A stretch of DNA of 64,000 nucleotides from positions 1 through 64,000 of the forward strand of contig JAHCLO010000036.1 in assembly GCA_026125285.1 (NCBI GenBank). Reading direction: 5' to 3'. The stretch is from Verrucomicrobiia bacterium (GTDB taxonomy: Bacteria; Verrucomicrobiota; Verrucomicrobiia; Limisphaerales; JADLHS01). The notes under the pieces were generated by a model. That model worked only from the letters and a program-made list of their open reading frames with translations, did not search any database and was not told the origin of the DNA. This document shows, piece by piece, positions 50,800 to 60,039 of the stretch. Both the position numbers and the translations under genes were made by a program. Positions within the stretch are counted from its first letter, which is position 1. Every line of letters starts with the position of its first letter.

Positions 50800-52485
50800 T
50801 TATTGCTTCAGGCGATAGAACCGCGTGCCAGTGGCGGTGACCACCACTGAGTTATTGACTACGCCTGGCACCGGAGTCCAGACCGCACCAGCGCCCAGAA
50901 CGGGAGACGACTCCAAAGTGAAACCGGTCACATCCGCCGGCCACGAAATCGTCACGTTGGCACCGCTGCTGGAGATGGACAAGCTGGGGCCGCTCGGCGT
51001 CCCGGTGAGGAACAGACGGTAGGCAATTGTCCTAATGCCATGGAGACTTGGATCCACGTAGTTCTTGCTGAACCACGCCACGGCAACGTTGCCGTCCCGC
51101 CAAGCCACTTTGGGACTGTCGGAGTCGAAGAACACTGGCGAGTCGAAGCTGGGGATTTCGGTCTCCCCCACGTAGAAGGTGCCACCGACGGCATTGCCCT
51201 CCGCGTCAAAGCGCCGCCCCATGATGGCCTGACTCATGGTAGGATCAAGCCGCGCGCTGAACGTTACGACCACTTGCCCCAATTCATCAATGGCGGCACT
51301 CGTTCCATTGAAGCCAGTGAGCACCTTATCATCGGCTGCGTTCCTTGACCAGCGCACCGAGCCATCGGCATTGAGCACCGTCACCCAGACCGTGTTCCCG
51401 CCAAAGTCGCCCACGACCACGTAGGCATCCTTGCCGTTGCTGTCAATCCCGGCACCACCCCCGTTACCACCACCCGAGGCCTCCGGATGACCCGTCAATG
51501 TCGCCAAATCCAGATTCCCAGTCGTCGGATTCCCCGCATTGTCAAACAACCGCACCGTCGCCCCGCCGGCCCCCTGCCAGCGGATCGCAAAACCACCCGC
51601 CACTGCTGCCGCCCCGTTCCGCGAGATGCTCCCCGATTCCGCCGTCGCACTCACCGCCGAATACCCTTTGACCTGGATGCCCCCCGGCGTCACGATCCGA
51701 TACACCGGCGTATTGCCAGACGCCTGGCCTGTCAACGCCCGGTCCGCCGCCTGCCGGCTCTCCCCCACTATCACAATGTTCCCGCTCGACAGATAATCCC
51801 AGCCCCCAAGCCGAATCGCCCCCGCCGGCTCCACATCCGCATCCGCCAACGTCACAATCCCCAGATTCGTAATCCCGCTGATGGGCCCCAGCCGCAACGG
51901 CGTCCCGTCATTATTCAACAACTGCACGCACGGAAAATCATCCGACGCCGGCGGCGGCCCGCCCGCATCCGCGTTAATCTCAAACAACTCGGGGATCTCC
52001 AACCCAATCGCCCACGGCATCGCCCCCATCCCCATCCCATTGCCAAACCGATTCGCCCGCACCTTCGGCCCCCAGCCCCCGGGAAACCCCGGCGTCGCCG
52101 TGTTGTCCGACCGGAAAAACGACAAATACTGATTCGTCGTGGATTCCAGCGTCCCCAAGTCCCCGGTCGTGTCCCGATTGGTCTGCACCGTCATCGGCGT
52201 AATCATGTTCCCGTTGCCGTCCAACATCGTCCACACCCCCAAAAAGTGGTTGATCGTGCCTTCGGCATCGTCCTCCCAACCGATGATCACATTGCCGTTA
52301 TTGGCCATGTCCAAGGACAAAGCCTCGCTGTTGAAGTTGTTGATCCCATTCGTGCCGTTGATCCAGCCCGTCGCCGTCTTCGGCGTCAGTCCGGCAAGCT
52401 CCGGCGCGAGGGGAAGCGTCTGCCCTGAAGCTGAGATGGCACAGACGGCCATCCCCATTGCCACGAGGGTTAAGTAGTTTTTCAT
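50800..52485 (-). CDS. large secreted protein with verrucomicrobial C-terminal beta domain
   Basis: 561 aa; signal LTLVAMGMAVCAISASGQ. The body has repeats of beta-strand character (NGNVIIGWEDDAEG, GNIVIVGESR, GQVVVTFSARLD) resembling a sequence-repeat propeller. The last ~70 residues form a compact fibronectin-like domain ending ATGTRFYRLKQ, with SWPADVTGFTLESSPVLGAG before it; the same kind of ending (SDRFYRLV) closes the giant CotH protein. No catalytic motif. No ribosome site is seen in front of the ATG. Confidence 0.75.
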   Translation of the reverse strand: MKNYLTLVAMGMAVCAISASGQTLPLAPELAGLTPKTATGWINGTNGINNFNSEALSLDMANNGNVIIGWEDDAEGTINHFLGVWTMLDGNGNMITPMTVQTNRDTTGDLGTLESTTNQYLSFFRSDNTATPGFPGGWGPKVRANRFGNGMGMGAMPWAIGLEIPELFEINADAGGPPPASDDFPCVQLLNNDGTPLRLGPISGITNLGIVTLADADVEPAGAIRLGGWDYLSSGNIVIVGESRQAADRALTGQASGNTPVYRIVTPGGIQVKGYSAVSATAESGSISRNGAAAVAGGFAIRWQGAGGATVRLFDNAGNPTTGNLDLATLTGHPEASGGGNGGGAGIDSNGKDAYVVVGDFGGNTVWVTVLNADGSVRWSRNAADDKVLTGFNGTSAAIDELGQVVVTFSARLDPTMSQAIMGRRFDAEGNAVGGTFYVGETEIPSFDSPVFFDSDSPKVAWRDGNVAVAWFSKNYVDPSLHGIRTIAYRLFLTGTPSGPSLSISSSGANVTISWPADVTGFTLESSPVLGAGAVWTPVPGVVNNSVVVTATGTRFYRLKQ

Positions 52486-53492
52486 AGTAATGAACTAGGT
52501 TTTTTTGTTTAGGGTACTTGGTTGGTTGAGAACTGTTGAGGTTCTTCAATGCTGCGTGAGCCCAGAACGCTGGAACAAATGCTACAGTTGGTCAACGGCG
52601 CCAACGCCATCCATCCGAACAGATTTTTCAAATGCGACATTTGGTTCTGCGTTCGCAGAAAACTTGATTGGGTTCCACGAAATTTGTAGAGCAACCGTCG
52701 CCCCGGAGGCAAGCTAATTTTTCAGGGAAATTTTCGCGAAACGGTTTGTGTCTCCGAGCGAAGAAATTGGCATGGCTAAAGAATTGTACCGCTCACCATC
52801 CAGCAGGCAACTGCTGCCTTCGATAGCAGTCCCCCCGCCTGCACGGAACGCCTGTGCCTTCTTTCCTGTGCCTTCCCTCCCCCGAACCCTGCGCTCGTAG
52901 CCGCCGACGTAAGGAGGCGGATTCCCATGCGTTGCAGCGCTATCCGCCTCCTTACGTCGGCGGCTACGGTTCGGGGGTTCAAAGCACGAACTTGGGTTGG
53001 GAGAAATCTTGCCCCGCAGCCTGAACATCCAATGGTTGCAGCCCCGGACTTCACCCAAGTTGATGCGGCTACGAACCACACCATCCGGCGAAGGTATCAT
53101 CTCCCCCGCAGTGTCGCCGCGCGGCGATACCGTTCGGTGGTGGTCGCGGGCTTGGGGGGCGGATTTATGCCGGCGCCCAGGTAGAAGCCCGGATGCCGTG
53201 GTTGGTATTGCACGACGTTCAGCCAAGCATTGGCCAACTAAGACTGCAAGTCGTGCGTCAGGGTGACGAGCGATGCTCCGTTGGCACGGGAGCGAACAAA
53301 TGCTTAATTCGCGCAGCAGGCCGCCATCCCACTACACGGGAACATTGCGCGACCTTGGCGGGCGCACGTGAAACAGCTCGCCTTTGACGTTGAACAAACA
53401 GCGGACGCTGCCAGCCACCTACATCTCTGCGCATGAATATCGCGGATCAATGTCCACCGCCAGCGCACGGCCTGGTCATGATCGCAGCCGCG
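52486..53492. other. 1-kb intergenic region with palindromic repeat
   Basis: Contains the palindrome at 52897-52967 and its flanks, and a small inverted repeat GTATCGCCGCGCGGCGACAC (minus strand, about 53113-53132). Open frames here are repeat-derived and are not called. Confidence 0.6.
52897..52967. repeat. palindromic repeat, GTAGCCGCCGACGT class (intergenic)
   Basis: Arms GTAGCCGCCGACGTAAGGAG and CTCCTTACGTCGGCGGCTAC with perfect pairing over 25 bp. The right flank (GGTTCGGGGGTTCAAAGCAC) is shared with ligase insertion b. Confidence 0.85.
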
Positions 53493-56400
53493 TCAAGGTT
53501 GCATGGGAGTCACCAACCGGTAGAAGCGATCAGAGGACAGGGCGGTGGAATTCGTGACTGTCTCCACACGATTGGTGTCATGCATAGGCGCGTCCGCCAA
53601 CTTGAACCACATCGGCACGATCAGACTTTCAGCATACAGCACGCTGTAGGTGCGGTTCGAAACGGCCAGAAACTGAAGCGCCACCGTGCCGGCTTCCGCG
53701 CGAAACACCTCCAGCCGCAAAGAGCTCTCCGGATCGTTTGGGTGCGTGCCGGCCAGGAATTCCTCCCAGTTGCTCATGCCATCCGCATCCAGATCGGTGT
53801 CCGCATCGGGCAGTCTCCAGTTCGTGCCGTGCGCGATCTCCCACCCATCGGGCAGGCCGTCGCCGTCACTGTCGGCAGTGGGCGAGAACTGACCCGGCGT
53901 CGGCGCAGCGGCGACCCAGTTGATGGGATCGTTACCGTAGGCCAAGGCGGACACCCGTTGCAGCGAAGGCCCGCTGCCGTCCGCCGCCGGGAGCCAGGGC
54001 GAGTCGTCGCGGTAACGCACCTCCTCGACGGTGACGTAAGGCACAACGCCGGCTGTGAGGCCATCCGGCGCATCCAAGGCCAGACGCTCGCCGCCGTTGT
54101 CGAGCCGACCGGAATAGGGGCCAAGGACTTGCACCTCAGCAGGCACGTTGTATTTCGCGCGGAACTCCGCGGGCTCAATCGGCACCAGCAACAATAGTTC
54201 CGCCGGACCAAGCGTTATTCCTGCCGGGAAGGAGTAGCCGATGCCTCGAAAGATCCAGGTGTTGGTGGGATATTCGAGATCAAAAAACGCCACCGTCTCG
54301 TCGCTGGTGTTGAGCAGTTCGATGAACTCCTCGTCCTCGGCTCCGGCGGGGTGATAGTGAATTTCATTCAGCACAATCGGGCCGACGCGCGGGCCAGGGT
54401 TGGGCGCCCCCAAGCTCATCTCGGTCTGCGCTGGAAACAACTCCTCGCCCACGCTGTTCACATAACGTCCGAAGCTCACATTATTGAAGGCCGCGCCAAA
54501 AGCGAAGCCGTGATTATAGCCCGTGAGTTGTCCGTTGGTGGTGGCCGAGAACAGGTACACATCCTCGCCAAGCGAACTGAACGCAAACGGCACGTTGCCG
54601 TCCGTCCCGGTATTGAATTGGGTCTCGTCAAATAAGATGTAACCGCCGGCGGGCAACAGGGTGCCAATCGGGATGCGATATTTCGCCGGCGTGGCGGCAT
54701 CATCCGTGAGCCACCAGCCGCTCAAATCCACGTCTGCGCCGGTTGGGTTGTGCAATTCCACGGCATCGCGCTGCGGCAGGTCGGTATGCGTGAGGATTTC
54801 ATTCACCAGAATCGGCGGAATGATTGGCTCCGGATCATTGGCTCCGGGAGAACCGCCGGACAAGGCGCTCGCCCGCCATCTATCCCCCTGGTCCGGCGCT
54901 TGCGTCAAGCCGGGTTGCTTCGGCACCAGTGAGAAGCCGTGCCCATCGGGGGTCACCGGCCACGGGGCGCGATCACGGTAGGTGACCGAAAACACGTTGC
55001 CACCGGACGGGAACGACAGGGTCACGGTTTCGCCCGCGTTGTCCAACTGGCCGGTGTAAGTGCCCTGGACGGCAACTCCGGGATACTTGACCGCAAACGC
55101 AGCGGCATTGCGCACCAGGACGACAAACTCCCCGGGCAACACGAGCATGGCCTCGGGAAACATAAACGTGATTCCCGCGCTGAAAGTTAGATCGGACAAG
55201 TTAAGCGTGTTGGTACCGACGTTCTTCAATTCCAGAAACTCCAACGCGTTACCCGGAATCGCCTCCAGATCAGGCGGATTGTACATAATTTCCGTGAGCG
55301 CCAGTTTGCTCAAGTCTTGTGGCGGCGTGAAGGTCGCTTCGACCAGCGCACTCCAGTTCGTGCCCGCCAACACCCGAGCCCGAACGAGCACGGGCTGGTT
55401 GATTGGGATGGGAGTCTCGTAGGCTTGCGCCGTGGGCGTGATTGCGCCGGAGCCGTAAGTGCGCGGATCCGAACCATCGAGCGTAAAATAAACGGCACCG
55501 CTGGGATTGGCGTGCATCATACTAAGATTGAAGCCTGCCGGAACGTCACCACCGAACTGGGAAAACTCCGGCGCGTCCAAACCGGGATACAGATTGGCCG
55601 CACGCAGCCGGGAGAGGGTGAGGGCGTTGAGGTTGGGAAAGAAGTTCGTGTAAAGCTTGTGCAGTTCCGGCGCCCACCATTCATCGCGGGTGAAGGTCTG
55701 GCCGTGGCCCGGATTCACCCCAATCGTGAATTCCCGCGCGTCGCCCCAGCGCGCGGACTCGCCGACAATGGCCCGGTCAAGGCGCGCCGCCAGGCCCTGC
55801 ATGCGGGTGATATTGTTGCTGACACTAAGCGCGCCGGCGTTGAACAGATGCTGCTGCACTCGATCCCCGAACAACCGCCGGAACTCCGGCCAGGCGCGCA
55901 GTTGCGAGTAAATACGGGCGGGGGTGTTGTTGTTATTCACACCCACGCGATTGCGCGTGACCAGTTGGTCCAGGACGATTTCCTGATCCCAGGAGAGGAA
56001 TATCCATTTCGTGGCCGGCAGGCCATTGACCGGGTTGGCGCGGCGATGGGCCGCATACCAGTTGTGATGCGGCCAGTCCTCGGCTTCTCCGAAAAAGTGC
56101 AGCAGCATGTAGTCAATGAGATTCTCCACGTCCACCAGTTCCGCCACGGCCTGATAGCTGGCTTCCGAAGTTACGCCGGCGTTGACCAGCGCCATCATCT
56201 GATCCCAGTCGTCAGGCGTACCATCCAGCAATTCGGTAAAATCGCGAATTACGTCCCAATCGGCTTCGAGGCCGCCGAGCTGTTGACTGAAGAATGAGGC
56301 ATCCAGCCGCTCGGTGGGATTGTAAATCCCCCAATAAAGACCGTTGACATAGAGATGCACAAAGTTGCCGCGGCCCGATAAATGGCCCATGTCGCGCAGC

Positions 56401-58904
56401 GAGTCTTTCACCCACACGTCGCGCAGGTACAGTGAATCCTCGGGCCGGTATCGGGCGCCGCCATCGTCAGGCGAGTAGCGTGTCGCCCAGGAATCCGTGA
56501 AGCACGCGCGCAAGACGATGTTGTCGAATCGGCTTACCCCTCCGCCGAACCAGTCGTGATCCAGTTTCGAGGGTCCGTAGGCCGACTTGAACAGCAGCCG
56601 GAACGCGTGTTTGGCCAGACGAACGTTATCCCGGCTGGCGTTGCCCTGCATCCGCACACCGCAATTGATCTGGAACTCGGACGTGTTGTCGCCGTTGAAC
56701 AACTCCACCGACGCCGCTCGTTCCCACAGTATGCCCGAGCGCGTCGCATCCACATAGATGCCCGTGGAGGGATGCCAGAAAGTGTTGTGATCGCTGACCA
56801 ATGAGAGCGTGGGAATGGCGCGCAGATCGTTCGAGAGAGTCGTCCCGTAATTCGGATGATTCACCACGTTCGGGTCCATTTCATAGTCGGCGGGATAACT
56901 GGCCTGCCATGTTGTCGGATAGCCGGGGGGATTGTTCGGTTGCTGGAGCACCTGGTTCAGAAATAGATAAGTGTGCGTCACCGGCACACTGGGCACGTGA
57001 TTGGCCAGGAAGGCCGCGGCCCGCAGGAACGTGTTGCCCGTGACGGAGACAGGCGCGGTGTAAAGTGTGCCATTGGTGGGCGACGGCGGGCTGCCATTGG
57101 TGGTCCAATAAACCGAGGCGCTGGCGGTGGCGGAAGTGATGGCCACGGTGAAAGGTGTATCGTAGAAGCCACGTGTCACGCTGAACTCGGTGTCCGCTAC
57201 CAGGCCGAGATAGCCTGAATCATTAAGCTCGCCCGGCGTTGCCGGACTAAAATAACGCAGCATGTACGCGCCGCTGACGACACCCTCCAACTCCGGGACA
57301 ATCAGGAAATTGGCGTCGTTCGCGTTGACGTTCATGCCGTGAATCGCCAGCACGTTCTCGCCGGCAACCAGCAGACCCGGCGAGTTGGGAATATGGATCT
57401 CCTCCGGCACCAACGTTTCCACTTCGGAACGCCCAACTGTGGCGGTGGAATTCCACTGCGGCGTTGCCGGAGCATTACGCGCCACCACCAGTTGGCCGTT
57501 GAGATAAGCGACAAAGCCGTCGTTGTAACGGATACGCAATCGCAGCAGGTCGAGTTCGCCGGGATTCGACACCGTGAACGGAATGCGGATATAGGCCGAA
57601 GCGTTGTTGCTCAACATGAGCGCCGCGAGACCATTGGTCGCCGCGACGGACGCCAGCGTCTCTACCTGCAGCGCGTTGAGGAACACACCGAACGAACTAT
57701 TGCTGGGCGGCACGCGCCGACCGGAAAGCACCACGACGCCGGTGTTGTCAGCCGGTGCCTCGAAACTGAAGCGATATTGCTCGTTCGAGGCCGGCCAGTT
57801 GTTTCCGTTGAACGTGTAGGCCGAGGCAACCAAAACGCCGTTCGCAGACCAGTCAGCCACGCGGTTACCGCCGCTGCCAGTGTCGAATGACCAAATCGTA
57901 AATCGGTGTGCCAGATTAGGTGTCAGACCGCTCAGAGTGATATCGAGTCCTCCGGTGCCGGTGTCGTCGCGGGAGAAAATGAAGTCGCGCAGGAGCAGCG
58001 ATTCGGTGAATGTCCCGGTGTTTTCCGGCGTGGTCCGCAACCGGTCGTCGTAACCGTAGGGTGCGGTGTTGGAAACCGTCACTGAAATGTTGCCATAAAC
58101 GCGCGTGACCGCCTGGGTTTCGATGGCGCTGCTGGAAACGTTCGAGTTGATGACGAAAGACGTAAAACCAGCCTGGGTGGTCGTTGACGCGTTTGCCCCG
58201 CGCTCGTTGACATCCAGCGCCAGCACCGGAGTTGGCACCGTGCCGACGGCGAAACCCACGGGACTGTTCGTGCTCATCCATCCTGAGTCATCGAAGACGC
58301 GAGCGGTCCAGTTCAGTCCCAACGCGCCATCAGACGGCACCAGCACCCGCGCCGTGGCGCCGGTGATCACGACCGGTGTCACGAATGATTCAACGTACAC
58401 CCCGTATGAAACGTTCCCCCGTTGCAGCGGATAGGCGGGCGCATACTCATGCGCGACCGTTACCCCGTCCGGCGCAACCAGCGCCAGATACTCGCCCTGG
58501 CTGGCAAGCTCGAAATTCGTGTGCAACTCACGCCCCGCCACCGCTCGGTTCTTGCCAGAGGCGAACACAATCAAATGACCGAACGGCGGCAAATTGGTCG
58601 CCGGAAACGTCCACTTGGCAAGATTGTTGTAGTTATCTGTTAAGTGCCAGCCTCCGAGATTCACCTCCGTGCCGGAAGTGTTGTGGATTTCGATCCAGTC
58701 GGGACTCTCGCCGTCTTCGTCCTGCAAGAAGCCGTTGTTGACGGCCATGAATTCACTGATCATCAATGCACCGGAAACCTGGGGTGCGGCGCTGAAGAGA
58801 GACAATAGCAGAACACACAGGCCGCCCCACGCAGCGAGCAACTGATGCTTTGTCGAACTTACGCCCGGCCTGCTGACCCTCTGCCCAGCTTCTTGGGAAA
58901 CCAC
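53493..58904 (-). CDS. giant secreted lamin-tail / CotH / calcium-repeat protein
   Basis: About 1803 aa from a GTG at 58904; an ATG at 59102 would add residues encoded by a palindromic repeat and seems wrong. Signal: LLAAWGGLCVLLLSLFSAAP. Domains: lamin-tail (about 45-190, ISEFMAVNNGFLQDEDGES, WIEIHNTSGTEVNLGGW), a long beta region, a chitobiase-type domain (about 585-640), a CotH kinase-like domain (about 690-1035, FVHLYVNGLYWGIYN, FLSWDQEIVLDQ), three further lamin-tail domains (about 1195-1640), a thrombospondin-3/EF-like segment (DSDGDGLPDGWE, DADTDLDADGMSNWEEF) and a FYRL-type end. Surface or exported; CotH domains can phosphorylate proteins, but activity here is unknown. Confidence 0.85.
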   Translation of the reverse strand: MVSQEAGQRVSRPGVSSTKHQLLAAWGGLCVLLLSLFSAAPQVSGALMISEFMAVNNGFLQDEDGESPDWIEIHNTSGTEVNLGGWHLTDNYNNLAKWTFPATNLPPFGHLIVFASGKNRAVAGRELHTNFELASQGEYLALVAPDGVTVAHEYAPAYPLQRGNVSYGVYVESFVTPVVITGATARVLVPSDGALGLNWTARVFDDSGWMSTNSPVGFAVGTVPTPVLALDVNERGANASTTTQAGFTSFVINSNVSSSAIETQAVTRVYGNISVTVSNTAPYGYDDRLRTTPENTGTFTESLLLRDFIFSRDDTGTGGLDITLSGLTPNLAHRFTIWSFDTGSGGNRVADWSANGVLVASAYTFNGNNWPASNEQYRFSFEAPADNTGVVVLSGRRVPPSNSSFGVFLNALQVETLASVAATNGLAALMLSNNASAYIRIPFTVSNPGELDLLRLRIRYNDGFVAYLNGQLVVARNAPATPQWNSTATVGRSEVETLVPEEIHIPNSPGLLVAGENVLAIHGMNVNANDANFLIVPELEGVVSGAYMLRYFSPATPGELNDSGYLGLVADTEFSVTRGFYDTPFTVAITSATASASVYWTTNGSPPSPTNGTLYTAPVSVTGNTFLRAAAFLANHVPSVPVTHTYLFLNQVLQQPNNPPGYPTTWQASYPADYEMDPNVVNHPNYGTTLSNDLRAIPTLSLVSDHNTFWHPSTGIYVDATRSGILWERAASVELFNGDNTSEFQINCGVRMQGNASRDNVRLAKHAFRLLFKSAYGPSKLDHDWFGGGVSRFDNIVLRACFTDSWATRYSPDDGGARYRPEDSLYLRDVWVKDSLRDMGHLSGRGNFVHLYVNGLYWGIYNPTERLDASFFSQQLGGLEADWDVIRDFTELLDGTPDDWDQMMALVNAGVTSEASYQAVAELVDVENLIDYMLLHFFGEAEDWPHHNWYAAHRRANPVNGLPATKWIFLSWDQEIVLDQLVTRNRVGVNNNNTPARIYSQLRAWPEFRRLFGDRVQQHLFNAGALSVSNNITRMQGLAARLDRAIVGESARWGDAREFTIGVNPGHGQTFTRDEWWAPELHKLYTNFFPNLNALTLSRLRAANLYPGLDAPEFSQFGGDVPAGFNLSMMHANPSGAVYFTLDGSDPRTYGSGAITPTAQAYETPIPINQPVLVRARVLAGTNWSALVEATFTPPQDLSKLALTEIMYNPPDLEAIPGNALEFLELKNVGTNTLNLSDLTFSAGITFMFPEAMLVLPGEFVVLVRNAAAFAVKYPGVAVQGTYTGQLDNAGETVTLSFPSGGNVFSVTYRDRAPWPVTPDGHGFSLVPKQPGLTQAPDQGDRWRASALSGGSPGANDPEPIIPPILVNEILTHTDLPQRDAVELHNPTGADVDLSGWWLTDDAATPAKYRIPIGTLLPAGGYILFDETQFNTGTDGNVPFAFSSLGEDVYLFSATTNGQLTGYNHGFAFGAAFNNVSFGRYVNSVGEELFPAQTEMSLGAPNPGPRVGPIVLNEIHYHPAGAEDEEFIELLNTSDETVAFFDLEYPTNTWIFRGIGYSFPAGITLGPAELLLLVPIEPAEFRAKYNVPAEVQVLGPYSGRLDNGGERLALDAPDGLTAGVVPYVTVEEVRYRDDSPWLPAADGSGPSLQRVSALAYGNDPINWVAAAPTPGQFSPTADSDGDGLPDGWEIAHGTNWRLPDADTDLDADGMSNWEEFLAGTHPNDPESSLRLEVFRAEAGTVALQFLAVSNRTYSVLYAESLIVPMWFKLADAPMHDTNRVETVTNSTALSSDRFYRLVTPMQP

Positions 58905-58927
58905 CTTTACCGCCAAGGCGCAACCGC

Positions 58928-59002
58928 AGGAGCGCGGACCGCTGAGTCCGCGCCCTGTTGGCGCATGAGTCGGAACCGGCGGACAAAGCTGTCCGCGCTC
59001 CT
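58928..59002. repeat. palindromic repeat, GGAGCGCGGAC class
   Basis: Arms AGGAGCGCGGACCGCTGAGT and the complement of CAAAGCTGTCCGCGCTCCT pair around a loop of about 30 nt. It lies between the CotH gene start and DUF2905. Confidence 0.75.
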
Positions 59003-59185
59003 GGAACCTCCTCTCCCCACGCAACGGTTGGGCTGGAGGACACCGCCAAGCGTGCAAAGCGCGGAGGAAGCATGAGACTCGGGGAATTCTCTTGGCGATC
59101 ATGTATTACTCGCAGCAACGTCCCAGACTTGCCGCCAAAAAGCAAAAATTTAGTGCGGAAACACCGGAACTAACCGCAAGCACGA

Positions 59186-59398
59186 TCATTTCCGAAACAA
59201 CCACACGAGCAGAGTCATTACTGCGCTGATGATCAGGCAGGTCACGAGCGGAAAGCGGAAGCTGAATTCGCCTTTGGTGTAATGAATGTCTCCGGGCAGC
59301 CGCCCGAGCCAGCTTTTTCCGATACCCAACCAGAGCAGCAGGCCCACACTCGCAATCACCAGGCCGACTACGATCAGGAGCTTTCCAAATTCGCTCAT
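59186..59398 (-). CDS. DUF2905 family small membrane protein
   Basis: 70 aa, two TMs (LLIVVGLVIASVGLLLWLG and LVTCLIISAVMTLLVWLF) separated by GRLPGDIHYTKGEFSFRFP, the hallmark of DUF2905. Its ATG overlaps the stop of the truncated esterase by 4 nt. Function unknown in the whole family. Confidence 0.9.
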   Translation of the reverse strand: MSEFGKLLIVVGLVIASVGLLLWLGIGKSWLGRLPGDIHYTKGEFSFRFPLVTCLIISAVMTLLVWLFRK

Positions 59399-60012
59399 GA
59401 GTTCAATTCAGACGTCAGACCTGACAGTGAACCGAAACGCCCCGCATCAAGTTGTTCCAGTTCCGTGATGGACGGCGGAAGGTGCGGCACGAGTGAAAGA
59501 CCATCCGCATCCAGATCGGCGTCAGCGTCGGGCAGTTTCCAGTTCGTGTGCTGCAAGTCGTGCTGGCCGATGTCGGGCGAGATGACCACGTAACCCATCT
59601 CCGCCAGGGCCCGGCCATACCAATAAAGACCCTCGCCGCGCACGATCTGGCTGCCCGTTCCGCCGTGCCCGTGCAACGCCAGCACCGCGCCGACCTTTCC
59701 TTTCCGGTCCTTTGGCACCGCCATCCACGCGTGTACCCGGCGCTCCGGCAGCGTTTGGAGAGACAGTTCCTCCAGGACGTATCCCCCCGCCGGCATTTCG
59801 ATGCGCTGAAGCATCCTGGCATCGAGCGGCCCCGACTTTGGCTTCGCGCCGCCCATCATCAGGGCGAACAACTGTTCGCGGGCTTCGACCTGCCAGCGGA
59901 GCGCCTCGCGGGCGGTCGAAGCGTCGAAAACCAATGAACGCTTTGGCGCCGCATCCACTGCCGCGATTAAAGGAGCGGCTCCGAGGAAAAGGAGCAGGAT
60001 GACTTTGACCAT
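59395..60012 (-). pseudogene. truncated alpha/beta-hydrolase (esterase) with grafted calcium-repeat tail
   Basis: 205 codons. Signal: VKVILLLFLGAAPLIAAVDA. An acetyl-esterase/dienelactone-type hydrolase start is clear (VHAWMAVPKDRKGKVGAVLA, LHGHGGTGSQIV, GYVVISPDIGQHDLQHTN). After HTN the sequence changes to WKLPDADADLDADGL, which matches WRLPDADTDLDADGM of the CotH protein, and the frame then ends with no homology. The nucleophile Ser, acid and His of the hydrolase are missing, so it should be inactive. It overlaps DUF2905 by 4 nt. Confidence 0.8.
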
Positions 60013-60039
60013 GGAGTTACCGTTGTCCCTCGGAAACTG

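Noticed and set aside
52714-53226. 170-codon open frame in the 52.5-53.5 kb gap
   Set aside because: It consists of the translation of a palindromic repeat and its flanks (SRRRKEADSAAT, VGGYERRVRG) without signal peptide or homology.
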